A stretch of DNA of 64,000 nucleotides, taken from the NCBI GenBank assembly GCA_963800475.1, contig CAWDAZ010000001.1, positions 496,001-560,000 on the forward strand, given 5' to 3'. The stretch comes from Palsa-465 sp963800475. Its GTDB lineage: Bacteria > Actinomycetota > Thermoleophilia > Solirubrobacterales > Solirubrobacteraceae. Positions within the stretch are counted from its first letter, which is position 1; the number at the start of each line of letters is the position of its first letter. Positions 34,112 through 42,197 of this stretch are shown here, one piece after another. The notes under the pieces were generated by a model. It was given only the letters and a program-made list of their open reading frames with translations, had not been told where the DNA came from and searched no databases. The translations under genes and the position numbers were made by a program.

Positions 34112-34863
34112 GCCGGGTTCCGCTGATCGCGGGCAATTGGAAGATGAACAAGACGGTCGTTGAGGCCGAGGCGTTCATCCAGGGGCTGCTGCCGCTGGTC
34201 TCGTCGGTGAGCGGCGTCGACGTCGCGATCTGCCCGCCGTTCACCGCGCTCGCGGCGATGGTCGACTCGGCGCGGGGGTCCCGCGTCCAGGTGTACGCCC
34301 AGAACATGCACTTCGAGCGGTCCGGGGCGTTCACCGGAGAGGTGTCGGCGCCGATGCTGACCGAGCTCGACGTCCATGGGGTGATCCTGGGCCACTCCGA
34401 GCGACGGGAGCTGTTCGGCGAGACCGACCGGGCGCTGCAGCTGAAGGTCCCGGCGGCGCTCGCGGCGGGACTGCTGCCGATCCTGTGCGTGGGCGAGACC
34501 GAGGACGAGCGCGAAGCGGGCGAGACCGAGCGCAAGCTCCGCCATCAGGTGCAGGAGGGACTCGCGAAGGTCGAGACCGACAGGCTCGGCGACGTGGTGA
34601 TCGCCTACGAGCCGATCTGGGCGATCGGCACCGGCAACGTCGCCACTCCCGAGCAGGCTCAGGACGCGATCGCGTTCATCCGGGCGCTCGTCGCGGACCG
34701 CTCGCCGGAGCAGGCGCAGCGGACCCGCGTTCTGTACGGGGGGAGCGTCAAGGAGGAGAGCTGCCCGGCGCTGCTGGCGCTGCCCGACGTGGACGGAGCG
34801 CTGGTCGGCGGCGCGAGTCTCGAACCTGGCTCGTTCGCGTCGATCGTCGCCGCTGCCGGCTGA
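34108..34863 (+). CDS. tpiA: Triosephosphate isomerase
   Basis: TIM-barrel isomerase of dihydroxyacetone phosphate and glyceraldehyde 3-phosphate. Catalytic Lys in LIAGNWKMNKT (residue 12), electrophilic His in VILGHSERRELFGE near 95, catalytic Glu in AYEPIWAIGTG near 168, phosphate loop YGGSVKEES and DGALVGGASL. Full length (251 aa). GTG start overlapping the pgk stop; its TGA overlaps the gpmI ATG (TGATG). Confidence 0.97.
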   Translation: MSRVPLIAGNWKMNKTVVEAEAFIQGLLPLVSSVSGVDVAICPPFTALAAMVDSARGSRVQVYAQNMHFERSGAFTGEVSAPMLTELDVHGVILGHSERRELFGETDRALQLKVPAALAAGLLPILCVGETEDEREAGETERKLRHQVQEGLAKVETDRLGDVVIAYEPIWAIGTGNVATPEQAQDAIAFIRALVADRSPEQAQRTRVLYGGSVKEESCPALLALPDVDGALVGGASLEPGSFASIVAAAG

Positions 34864-36413
34864 TGGCCGTGGCCGCCGGACCGGACCGCCTTCCCGCGTC
34901 CGCGGCCACGCTGATCGTGCTCGATGGCTGGGGGTGCGCCCCCGCCGGCCCCGGGAACGCCATCTCGCTCGCCGCGACGCCCGTGTTCGACGAGCTGTGG
35001 CGCAGCTACCCGCATACCACGCTGACGGCCGGTGGACTGGCGGTCGGGCTTCCGGACGGGCAGATGGGCAACTCCGAGGTGGGGCACCTGAACCTGGGCG
35101 CCGGCGCGGTCGTGATGCAGGACCTGACCCGGATCGACGCGGCGGCGGCGCGCGACGGGTTTGTGTCGAATGCGGTCCTGCGGGAGGGCTTCGCAGGCGC
35201 CGAGCGGGTCCATCTGATCGGTCTCGTGTCCGACGGCGGCGTGCACTCCGGGTTCGCTCACCTGCAGGCGCTGATCCGGATGGGGGCACAGCTAGGGGTG
35301 CGCGACCTCGTTCTCCATGCGTTCACCGACGGTCGCGACACGCTGCCCACTTCGGGCGCCGGGTACCTGGAGACCGTCGAGGGATGGATGCGGGACGGCG
35401 GGGCCGGGCGGATCGGCTCGGTAGTGGGCCGCTACTGGGCGATGGACCGCGACCGCCGTTGGGAGCGGATCCAGCGCGCCTACGACCTGCTCGTGCACGG
35501 GCGCGGCGACCACGCGGCCCCGGACGGGCCAGCCGCCGCCCGCGGGGCGTACGAGCGTGGCGAGACCGACGAGTTCATCACCCCCGTCGGGATCGGCGAG
35601 GAGGCGCGGATCAGGCCGGGGGACTCCGTGATCGCGTTCAACTTCCGGCCGGACCGGATGCGCGAGATCACGCGCGCACTCGCCGAGCCGGGATTCGACG
35701 AGATCGACCGCCGCGGCGCGCCGGTGCTCGAGCGGTACACAACGATGACCGAGTACCAGGAGGGCTGGCCGTACCCGGTCGCGTTCCCGCCCGAGCATCC
35801 CGCGACGACGCTTCCGCGCATACTCGCGGCCACCGGGGTCAAGCAGCTCCACGTGGCCGAAACCGAGAAGTACCCCCACGTCACGTACTTCTTCAACGGT
35901 GGCAACGAGGAGCCGTGCGAGGGGGAGACGCGCGAGCTAGTCGCCTCCCCCCGTGACGTCCCGACCTACGACCACAAGCCGCAGATGAGCGCCCCGGAGG
36001 CTGCGGCGGCGTTCGTATCCGACTGGCGGGCGGGCCATCCGGGGTTCGGGATCATCAACTTCGCGAACGCCGACATGGTGGGGCACACGGGCGTGATCCC
36101 GGCCGCGGTCGCGGCGGTCGAGACCGTCGATCGATGCCTCGGCCAGGTGATCGACGCGGTCCATGCCTCCGGCGGAGCGTGCATCGTGACCGCCGACCAC
36201 GGCAACGCTGACAACATGCTCGAGCCGGACGGGAGCCCCAACACGGCCCACTCGCTGAACCCGGTGCCGCTGATCGTCACCGTGAACGACCCCACCCAGC
36301 CGCTGTCCCTACGCGCCGGGGGAGTCCTCGCGGACGTCGCCCCGACGGTGCTCCAGCTCCTGGGGATCGAGCAGCCCGCCGCGATGACGGGCCGCTCGCT
36401 GATCGAGCCCTAG
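34863..36413 (+). CDS. gpmI: 2,3-bisphosphoglycerate-independent phosphoglycerate mutase
   Basis: Mn-dependent mutase of the alkaline phosphatase superfamily interconverting 3- and 2-phosphoglycerate. Landmarks: LIVLDGWGCAPAGPGN (first metal Asp), GQMGNSEVGHLNLGAG with the phospho-Ser near residue 75, HAFTDGRDTLP, FFNGGNEEPCEGE, NFANADMVGHTG and VTADHGNADNM metal sites. Length 516 residues is normal. The ATG shares its A with the tpiA TGA. Clustering with tpiA is common; the enolase gene is not in the window. Confidence 0.96.
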   Translation: MAVAAGPDRLPASAATLIVLDGWGCAPAGPGNAISLAATPVFDELWRSYPHTTLTAGGLAVGLPDGQMGNSEVGHLNLGAGAVVMQDLTRIDAAAARDGFVSNAVLREGFAGAERVHLIGLVSDGGVHSGFAHLQALIRMGAQLGVRDLVLHAFTDGRDTLPTSGAGYLETVEGWMRDGGAGRIGSVVGRYWAMDRDRRWERIQRAYDLLVHGRGDHAAPDGPAAARGAYERGETDEFITPVGIGEEARIRPGDSVIAFNFRPDRMREITRALAEPGFDEIDRRGAPVLERYTTMTEYQEGWPYPVAFPPEHPATTLPRILAATGVKQLHVAETEKYPHVTYFFNGGNEEPCEGETRELVASPRDVPTYDHKPQMSAPEAAAAFVSDWRAGHPGFGIINFANADMVGHTGVIPAAVAAVETVDRCLGQVIDAVHASGGACIVTADHGNADNMLEPDGSPNTAHSLNPVPLIVTVNDPTQPLSLRAGGVLADVAPTVLQLLGIEQPAAMTGRSLIEP

Positions 36414-36438
36414 CGAGCACCGCAGTAGGGTCCGGGCC

Positions 36439-37626
36439 GTGTTCACGGTCCGGACCCGAGCTTCTTCCTCGCGAGCCCGCACGGGCACGCTCCACCTCGC
36501 GCACGGCGACGTGTCGACGCCCGCGTTCGTGCCGCTCGCGACCAAGGGCGCGGTCAAGACGCTCGAGCCGCGCGACGTCGAGGCGCTCGGCTATGAGCTG
36601 ATCCTCGGCAACACCTTTCACCTGTTCCTGGCGCCCGGGCCCGAGCTGATCGCGCAGTTCGGGGGGCTCCACGAGTTCATGCGCTGGGATCGGCCGATCA
36701 TCACCGACTCGGGCGGATTCCAGGTCTTCTCGATGGGGCACGGCGGGGTCGCCGACGAGATCAAGGGTCGCAGGCGGGGGCGGGTGGGATCCCAATCACA
36801 GGGAGCGATCCTCGCGATCGAGGAGGAGGGGGTGCGGTTCCGCTCGTACGTGGACGGCGAGGAACGATTCCTCGGCCCCGAGGCTTCAATGTCCGTGCAG
36901 GCCGCGCTCGGATCGGACATCGCCCTGGTGTTCGACGAGTGCACGCCGTTCCACGTCTCACACGAATACACGGCGCGCTCGACGGAGCGCACCCACCGCT
37001 GGCTCGAACGATGCCTGCGCTGGCACCAGCAGCACGGCCCCGCCGGGCAGGCGGTGTACGGGATCGTTCAGGGCGGCGTCGACCACGAGCTCCGCCTCGA
37101 ATCGAGCGCGACGGTCGCGGGCAGCGGCTGCGACGGGATCGCGATCGGCGGGTCGCTCGGCCAGGAGAAGGCCCAGATGCACGAGGTCGTCGGGTGGACG
37201 ACGGCGGAGCTCGAGCGGCTCGCGCCCGACCGCCCGCGGCATCTGCTCGGGATCGGCGAGATCGACGACCTGATCGAATGCGTGGCGCTCGGGATCGACA
37301 CGTTCGACTGCGCGCTGCCGACGCGGCTCGGGCGCCACGGGGTGGCGCTCGTCCCCGATCCCGCCGGCCGCTGGCGGCTGGATCTCGTCAAGGGGCGCTA
37401 CCGGACCTCCGCCGAGCCGATCCTCGAGGGGTGCGCCTGTCCGGCGTGCGCCGGGGGCTTCACCCGCGGGTACCTGCACTACCTGCTCCGCGCCGGCGAG
37501 TTGACGGGGCTGCGGCTGGTGACGCAGCACAACCTGGCGTTCGTCGCGCGGCTGATGCAGGACCTGCGGGCGGCGATCGACGAGAATCGGCTGCCCGAGG
37601 CGGCCGTGGCGTTGCTCGGGCGCTGA
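36439..37626 (+). CDS. tgt: tRNA-guanine(34) transglycosylase
   Basis: Queuosine pathway enzyme exchanging G34 for preQ1 in GUN-anticodon tRNAs. Motifs: general Asp in TDSGGFQVFSMG near residue 93, GIVQGGVDHELR near 215, GIAIGGSLGQEKAQM, the nucleophile-bearing GIDTFDCALPTRLGRHG near 280 (bacterial enzymes usually read TRNARNG, a modest departure), and a zinc site CACPACAGGF...RGYLHYLLRAGE near 333. Full length (395 aa), GTG start, 25 bp after gpmI. The 6-bp gap to the convergent kinase gene leaves little space for a terminator. Confidence 0.93.
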   Translation: MFTVRTRASSSRARTGTLHLAHGDVSTPAFVPLATKGAVKTLEPRDVEALGYELILGNTFHLFLAPGPELIAQFGGLHEFMRWDRPIITDSGGFQVFSMGHGGVADEIKGRRRGRVGSQSQGAILAIEEEGVRFRSYVDGEERFLGPEASMSVQAALGSDIALVFDECTPFHVSHEYTARSTERTHRWLERCLRWHQQHGPAGQAVYGIVQGGVDHELRLESSATVAGSGCDGIAIGGSLGQEKAQMHEVVGWTTAELERLAPDRPRHLLGIGEIDDLIECVALGIDTFDCALPTRLGRHGVALVPDPAGRWRLDLVKGRYRTSAEPILEGCACPACAGGFTRGYLHYLLRAGELTGLRLVTQHNLAFVARLMQDLRAAIDENRLPEAAVALLGR

Positions 37627-37632
37627 CCGCGG

Positions 37633-38886
37633 CTACTTCGTGTACTGGCCGATCAGGCTCTGGACCTGATTGATCGCGCTGTTGACGTCGTTCGCGATCG
37701 TCTTGCGCGCCTGGACCGCGGTGTTCGAGGTGCTGGTCGCGATCAGGACCGCGACGATCACCACCGCGGCGAGCAGGCACAGCATCGCCAGGAACCCGGC
37801 GATGCGACGACCTCGGCGCTGACTGCGGCTCCGTCGCTCGGCGCCACGTTCGTGCGGAGCGCGGGTCTCGTAGCCGCCGGTCGCGTACGGCTGGGGCTCG
37901 AGCTTGCGGACCGGTTGCGCGGGCGCGCTTCCGGCGGCCGGCTCGCGGCTCGTCTGCCGCGACGCGATCCGGGTCGCCGAGGTGGCGGGCTCGCGGCCGC
38001 CGAGCAGTTGCGTCTCGCTCATTGGGCCGCGAGCCGCGACCGGTCTGCGCGGGGGCTCGATGCCATGCACCCCGTTCTGCAGCGTCTCGCCGAACTTCAG
38101 CGCGTCGGTGGGGCGCTCCTCCTTCTCGATCGACAGCGCCGCCGCCACTGCGTGGGCGAGCTCGGGGGGAATCCGATTGTTGAGCTGGTCGAGCGGGACC
38201 GGGGACTCGCGCTGCTGCATCAGCGCGAGCTCCGAGAGCGAGGATGCCTCGTACGGCAGCCGGCCGGACATCAGCTGATAGGTGACGACGCCGAGCGAGT
38301 AGATGTCGGCCTGCGGCCCGGCCTCCTCGCCGCGCGCCTGCTCGGGCGCGAGGTAAGCGGCAGTGCCGAGCACCGATCCGACCTGGGTGATGCTCGACTG
38401 GTCGGTGGCGCGGGCGATCCCGAAGTCGGCGAGCTTGACGACCTCGGCGTCCGACAGCAGCAGGTTCCCGGGCTTGACGTCGCGGTGTACAACACCGTGG
38501 CGGTGCGCGTACTCGAGGCCGCGGCAGGACTGGGAGATGATGTCGACGGCCTGGTCGACGTCGAGGTGCCCGCGGTCGCGCAGCAGCTCGGCGCACGAGT
38601 GCCCCGACACGTGCTCCATCACGATGAAGTGCTGGTGCTGCCGCTCGTCGAAGCCGAAGTCGAACACCTGGACGATGTTGGGGTGGACGAGCCGGGCGGC
38701 GGCGAGCGCCTCGCGCCGGAACCGGGAAACGAAGGCCGGATCGTCGGCAAGGTGCTCGGCGAGGAGCTTCAGCGCCACGTAGCGCTCGAGCCGCTGGTCG
38801 AAGGCGAGGTGGACGGTGGACATGCCGCCCACACCGAGGCGCCCCTCGATCTGGTACCGCCCTGCGATTGTCGTCGCGCTAGCCAT
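37633..38886 (-). CDS. Membrane-anchored Ser/Thr protein kinase (Hanks type, 417 aa)
   Basis: The N-terminal kinase domain has the Gly loop (GRLGVGGMSTVHLA), ATP Lys (YVALKLL), catalytic loop HRHGVVHRDVKPGNLLL, DFG (LADFGIARA) and a TAAYLAPEQARG activation end. A disordered Pro/Arg/Gln-rich juxtamembrane linker leads to one transmembrane helix (FLAMLCLLAAVVIVAVLIA) and a short external tail of about 30 residues. It lacks PASTA repeats. The ATG overlaps the TAA of the upstream lipoprotein gene (TAATG), so the two are translationally coupled; the lipoprotein could act as an external sensor or regulator (inference). Confidence 0.92.
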   Translation of the reverse strand: MASATTIAGRYQIEGRLGVGGMSTVHLAFDQRLERYVALKLLAEHLADDPAFVSRFRREALAAARLVHPNIVQVFDFGFDERQHQHFIVMEHVSGHSCAELLRDRGHLDVDQAVDIISQSCRGLEYAHRHGVVHRDVKPGNLLLSDAEVVKLADFGIARATDQSSITQVGSVLGTAAYLAPEQARGEEAGPQADIYSLGVVTYQLMSGRLPYEASSLSELALMQQRESPVPLDQLNNRIPPELAHAVAAALSIEKEERPTDALKFGETLQNGVHGIEPPRRPVAARGPMSETQLLGGREPATSATRIASRQTSREPAAGSAPAQPVRKLEPQPYATGGYETRAPHERGAERRSRSQRRGRRIAGFLAMLCLLAAVVIVAVLIATSTSNTAVQARKTIANDVNSAINQVQSLIGQYTK

Positions 38887-39407
38887 TAATGCCCATTCCT
38901 GTTGCCCCCGCCGCCGCTGAGGCCCCCGCCTCCGCTCGAGCCGGTGGTGGTAGTACCCGTCCCGGTGGTGCTGGTTTCGGTGGTCGTGGTCGGGGTCGTG
39001 GTGGTGGTGGTCGTCGGCGTGGTGGTGCTGGTCGGGGTCGACGTCGAGGTCGTCGTCGCGGTGCTGGAGGTCGTGGAGCTGGTCGTCGGCGTCGTCGTGG
39101 TGGTCGTCTGGTGGCACTGCTGGGCGGCCAGCACGGCGACCGTCAATCCGCCCTGGTCGAGGTTGGCCCTGAGCGTCTTGTTGATCGTGTCCGGGAGGTT
39201 GGTCACAGCGTTGTTGAACGCCTGCGAGGCGTTGACCGCGGCCGCGCAGTTGCCCGCTCCGACCGCCGCTCCGACCTGATCGAGCTGGGTCGAGAGCGAG
39301 TTCGACTGGTCGCCTGAGAGCAGGCCGGCGCCGCCGCCACAGGCAGCGAGGAGCGAGACGGCAAAGCCTGTCCCGCACGCGACGAGTGCGCGAGGCAAGA
39401 ACCGCAT
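38886..39407 (-). CDS. Lipoprotein with Thr/Ser-rich C-terminal tail (173 aa)
   Basis: A signal peptide with lipobox (SLLAAC) is followed by a small helical domain of about 80 residues with two Cys (GNCAAAV, AQQCHQ) and then about 60 residues of almost pure Thr/Ser/Pro, ending in a Gly-rich stretch. The tail looks like an extended, possibly O-glycosylated wall-spanning stalk. No family recognised. Coupled by TAATG to the kinase downstream. Confidence 0.7.
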   Translation of the reverse strand: MRFLPRALVACGTGFAVSLLAACGGGAGLLSGDQSNSLSTQLDQVGAAVGAGNCAAAVNASQAFNNAVTNLPDTINKTLRANLDQGGLTVAVLAAQQCHQTTTTTTPTTSSTTSSTATTTSTSTPTSTTTPTTTTTTTPTTTTETSTTGTGTTTTGSSGGGGLSGGGGNRNGH

Positions 39408-39419
39408 CCGCGGACTGAC

Positions 39420-39475
39420 TTTAGAGGCTTGCCCTGCCGGGCCGTTTAGAGGCCTGCCCCGCCGGGGCCCCGGCG
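39420..39475. repeat. 25-bp direct repeat ending in a 16-bp perfect palindrome
   Basis: Two adjacent copies (39420-39444 and 39445-39469) share TTTAGAGGC and a GCCGGG core with 3 differences. The second copy runs into CGCCGGGGCCCCGGCG (39460-39475), a perfect palindrome able to form an 8-bp stem only as a cruciform or dimer site. It lies between the minus-strand phosphoesterase (stop at 39483) and the lipoprotein start (39407), so it could end the first transcript or regulate the second. Confidence 0.4.
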
Positions 39476-39482
39476 AGCCGTG

Positions 39483-40214
39483 TCACTGCCCATACGAGAG
39501 CCGCTCCGCCAGGGAGTCCGGGAGCCGCGCGGCCCGGATCGCCGCGGCGGCGGCGTCGATGTCGTACTCGACGCGGTGATACAGGGCGGTCGAGCTGTCC
39601 AGATCGAACTCCAGCCACGCCGCGCGGGGGTCTCCATCGCGTGGCTGGCCGACGCTTCCGGGGTTGACGAGCCACTCCCCGTCGGCGAGGTCGAGCGCCT
39701 CGCCGTCGGTGCGCGTCTGGCCGGATGCCGGCTCGCCGGGTGCGCGGGAGAACGACAGCGCGACGTGGGAGTGGCCGATCAGGCACACCCGGTGCGTCTG
39801 CACGTCCAGGCACAGCTCAGCCTGCAGCGCTGAGAGCACGTATTCCCAGATCGGGTCGCGCGGGCTGGCGTGAAACAGCCCGACCTGCTCATCGAGCAGC
39901 GCCGGCTCGAGTCCGTTCAGGTACGCGCGCGTCTCATCGTTGATCGTCTCCTGGGTCCACCGGGCCGCCAGCGCCGCCCCGCGCGAGAACTGCTCGAGCG
40001 GGAGGTCGCCGCGGACTCCCATGTCGTGGTTGCCGGCCAGGCAGATCGCCGCGTGGGCGCGCGCGAGCGCCACGCAGGCATCGGGGTCGGCGCCGTAGCC
40101 GACGAGGTCTCCGAGGCACCACATCTCCTCGCAGGTGGACGCCTCGATCGAATCGAGAACAGCCTCGAAGGCCTGGCGGTTGCCGTGAATGTCGGAGACG
40201 ATCGCAACCCGCAC
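39483..40214 (-). CDS. Calcineurin-like metallophosphoesterase (243 aa)
   Basis: Second small phosphoesterase of the window. Motifs: IVSDIHGNRQAFEAVLD (D-x-H), LGDLVGYGADPDAC (GD), LAGNHDMGVRGD (GNHD), FHASPRDP, IGHSHVALSF (GHSH) and NPGSVGQPRDGDPRAAW. All metal-ligand positions are present. It shares motif order and the NPGSVG-x-P-x-DGDPRAA segment with the protein at 7822-8514. Substrate unknown. Divergent from the M48 protease, with essentially no intergenic space. Confidence 0.85.
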   Translation of the reverse strand: MRVAIVSDIHGNRQAFEAVLDSIEASTCEEMWCLGDLVGYGADPDACVALARAHAAICLAGNHDMGVRGDLPLEQFSRGAALAARWTQETINDETRAYLNGLEPALLDEQVGLFHASPRDPIWEYVLSALQAELCLDVQTHRVCLIGHSHVALSFSRAPGEPASGQTRTDGEALDLADGEWLVNPGSVGQPRDGDPRAAWLEFDLDSSTALYHRVEYDIDAAAAAIRAARLPDSLAERLSYGQ

Positions 40215-40215
40215 G

Positions 40216-41439
40216 ATGGCTACAGTGTCCCTGGTGAGCCGCTCATGTGGCGTACGTGCCGCCGGTCCGGCACTGCTCGCGCTGGTGACGGCCGATCTCG
40301 CGGCGCGCGTGTTGACGCCTCCGGCGCAGCGGATCTCGCCGGCGGAGGTCGACGCGGAGGCGTATTTCAGCGTTGATCAGATCGAGCGGGGGAGGCGGTT
40401 CGCGCGGCCTCAGCTGGCGCTGGCGCTGGCGCGGAGCACCGCCGAGCTGGGCGGGCTGGCGGCGCTCGTGCGAGCCGGCCGGGGGCGCCGGCGGTCCCGG
40501 GCGCGGGCGCTCGACGGCGCGGCGATGGGCGTCTCGATGGCGGCCGCGCTGACGCTGCTCGGCCTGCCGATCTCGATGCTCGCCCGCCGCCGCGCGATCG
40601 GAGTCGGGCTGGTTACGCAGTCGTGGCGCGGGTGGGCGGTCGACGTGGTCAAGGCGACAGCGATCGAGGCGGGGCTTGCGGCCGGGGCTGGGGGCGCCGT
40701 GGTCGCGGTCACCCGGCGGTATCCGCGCCACTGGTGGCTGCCAGCCTCCGTTGGTGCCTCGGCGGTCGGGGCGGTGTTCGGGGCGCTCGCGCCGGTGGTG
40801 CTCGCACCGCTGTTCAACGACTTCACGCCATTGCCCGAGGGCGAGACCCGCTCCGACGTGCTCGCATTGGCGGCCGCGGCCGGGGTCGAGGTGGGGGAGG
40901 TGTACTCGATCGACGCGAGCCGGCGGACGACGGGCGCGAACGCGTATGTCACCGGGCTGGGGCCGACGAAGCGAGTGGTGCTGTTCGACACGATGCTCGA
41001 CCGTTACTCGCGCGACGAGATCCGGACGGTCGTCGCTCACGAGCTCGCCCACGTGCGCCATCGGGACGTGCTGCGCGGGGTCGCGTACGGCGCCCTCGTC
41101 GCCCCTGCGGCGGCGTTCGCGGTGCAGCGGCTCAGCTGGGCGCTGTCCGAGGAGCGCGGCACCGCCGACGCGCTGCCGGCGCTGGCGCTTGCGACCGCGC
41201 TCGTGGCCGCGCCGATCGGGCTGATCGTGAACCGGATGTCACGAGCGCTCGAGCGCCGCGCGGACGAGTTCTCGCTCGAGCTGTCGGGCGCCCCAGAGGC
41301 GTTTGTGTCGTTCGAGCAGACGATCGCGATCCAGAATGTCGCCGACGTCCGGCCGCCGCGGTGGGTCGGGAGGGTGCTGGCGACCCACCCGCCGACGCTG
41401 GAGCGAATCGGCGCGGCGGTCGCTTACTCGCGGCGCTAG
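40216..41439 (+). CDS. M48-family (Ste24/CAAX prenyl protease 1-like) membrane metalloprotease
   Basis: Integral membrane zinc protease. N-terminal membrane segment (PALLALVTADLAARVL), a middle region with two to three more helices, then the M48 domain: substrate-strand region RTTGANAYVTGLGPTKRVVLFDT, zinc helix TVVAHELAHVRHRD (HELAH near residue 276) and the downstream Glu ligand in ALERRADEFSLELSG near 355. Start uncertain: ATG 40216 is used, but a GTG at 40234 is possible because only 1 bp separates 40216 from the divergent phosphoesterase start. The stop interlocks with DUF3467 at CTAG. Confidence 0.87.
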   Translation: MATVSLVSRSCGVRAAGPALLALVTADLAARVLTPPAQRISPAEVDAEAYFSVDQIERGRRFARPQLALALARSTAELGGLAALVRAGRGRRRSRARALDGAAMGVSMAAALTLLGLPISMLARRRAIGVGLVTQSWRGWAVDVVKATAIEAGLAAGAGGAVVAVTRRYPRHWWLPASVGASAVGAVFGALAPVVLAPLFNDFTPLPEGETRSDVLALAAAAGVEVGEVYSIDASRRTTGANAYVTGLGPTKRVVLFDTMLDRYSRDEIRTVVAHELAHVRHRDVLRGVAYGALVAPAAAFAVQRLSWALSEERGTADALPALALATALVAAPIGLIVNRMSRALERRADEFSLELSGAPEAFVSFEQTIAIQNVADVRPPRWVGRVLATHPPTLERIGAAVAYSRR

Positions 41440-41759
41440 GAGTCGTCCCCGGTTTCGTCGCTCGACCCGGCGCCGCCGAATTCGGGCAGGTTCTTGATGC
41501 CCTCGCGGGTCTCCCACTTGGAGTAGTTGTCGCGCATCGCGTCGATCAGCTCGCGCATGAACTTCGCGGAGAGATTGATTCGGGACACCACGACGCCGGG
41601 GATCTCCTCGTCGTCGACCTCGTGATCGACGCGGGCGAACGTGATCGTGAACTCGTAATCAGAGTGGCTGACGTTCGCGAAATTCGCGTACGAGCCGGCC
41701 ATGATCTCCGGCGAGAAGTGAATATTGATCCGTCGCTCGTTGCGTTCGGCGTCATCCAT
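41436..41759 (-). CDS. DUF3467 domain protein (107 aa)
   Basis: Small acidic protein matching the DUF3467 pattern: INIHFSPEIMAGSYANFANVSHSDYEFTI, VSRINLSAKFMRELIDAMRDNYSKWE. The family is conserved in bacteria, but to my knowledge has no assigned function. It is divergent from rlmH with 19 bp between start codons, and convergent with the M48 gene through a shared CTAG. Confidence 0.85.
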   Translation of the reverse strand: MDDAERNERRINIHFSPEIMAGSYANFANVSHSDYEFTITFARVDHEVDDEEIPGVVVSRINLSAKFMRELIDAMRDNYSKWETREGIKNLPEFGGAGSSDETGDDS

Positions 41760-41778
41760 ATGCCCGTAGTATCAGATC
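41760..41778. promoter_or_regulatory. Compact divergent promoter between DUF3467 and rlmH
   Basis: Only 19 bp separate the two start codons. TAGTAT at 41767-41772 resembles a -10 hexamer placed 6 bp before the rlmH GTG, which would make that transcript almost leaderless. Its -35 would lie inside the DUF3467 coding region. Confidence 0.3.
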
Positions 41779-42186
41779 GTGCGGATCATCGTCGTCGCCG
41801 TCGGCCGGCTGCGCCCGCCGTTTGCAGACGATGTCCGGCATTACCAGGGGTTGCTGGCCCGCCACGTCCGGCTCGAGCTGGCCGAGGTGCGGGAGAACGA
41901 CCACGTCGGCAGGCGGATCCCCGAGCGGGCGTTCGTCTCGCTGCTGGACCGCGAGGGCGAGATGCTCGACTCGGTCCAGTTCAGTGCGTTCCTCGAGGCA
42001 CGGCGTCAGAGCGGAATCGACCTCTGCCTCGTGGTCGGCGGCCCGTTCGGCCTGAAGCTCGACGACGTCGACCACCGGTTCTCGCTGGGCGCGATCACGC
42101 TCCCGCATCAGCTGGCGCGGGTGGTGCTGCTCGAGCAGCTGTACCGCGCTCACAAGATCCTCGCCGGCGAGCCCTACCACTACTGA
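41779..42186 (+). CDS. rlmH: 23S rRNA (pseudouridine1915-N3)-methyltransferase RlmH
   Basis: SPOUT methyltransferase acting on helix 69 of the 70S ribosome. Characteristic residues: the knot strands LCLVVGGPFGLKLDD, FSLGAITLPHQLARVVLLEQLYRAHKIL and the C-terminal GEPYHY. At 135 residues it is shorter than the usual about 155-159 because the N-terminal half is compact. GTG start. The potassium-channel gene follows after 11 bp. Confidence 0.92.
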   Translation: MRIIVVAVGRLRPPFADDVRHYQGLLARHVRLELAEVRENDHVGRRIPERAFVSLLDREGEMLDSVQFSAFLEARRQSGIDLCLVVGGPFGLKLDDVDHRFSLGAITLPHQLARVVLLEQLYRAHKILAGEPYHY

Positions 42187-42197
42187 GCGGCTGAGGA

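Noticed and set aside
40623..42194. 523-codon plus-strand frame across the M48, DUF3467 and rlmH genes
   Set aside because: Overlaps three well-supported genes; Arg/Gly/Ala-rich low-complexity product.
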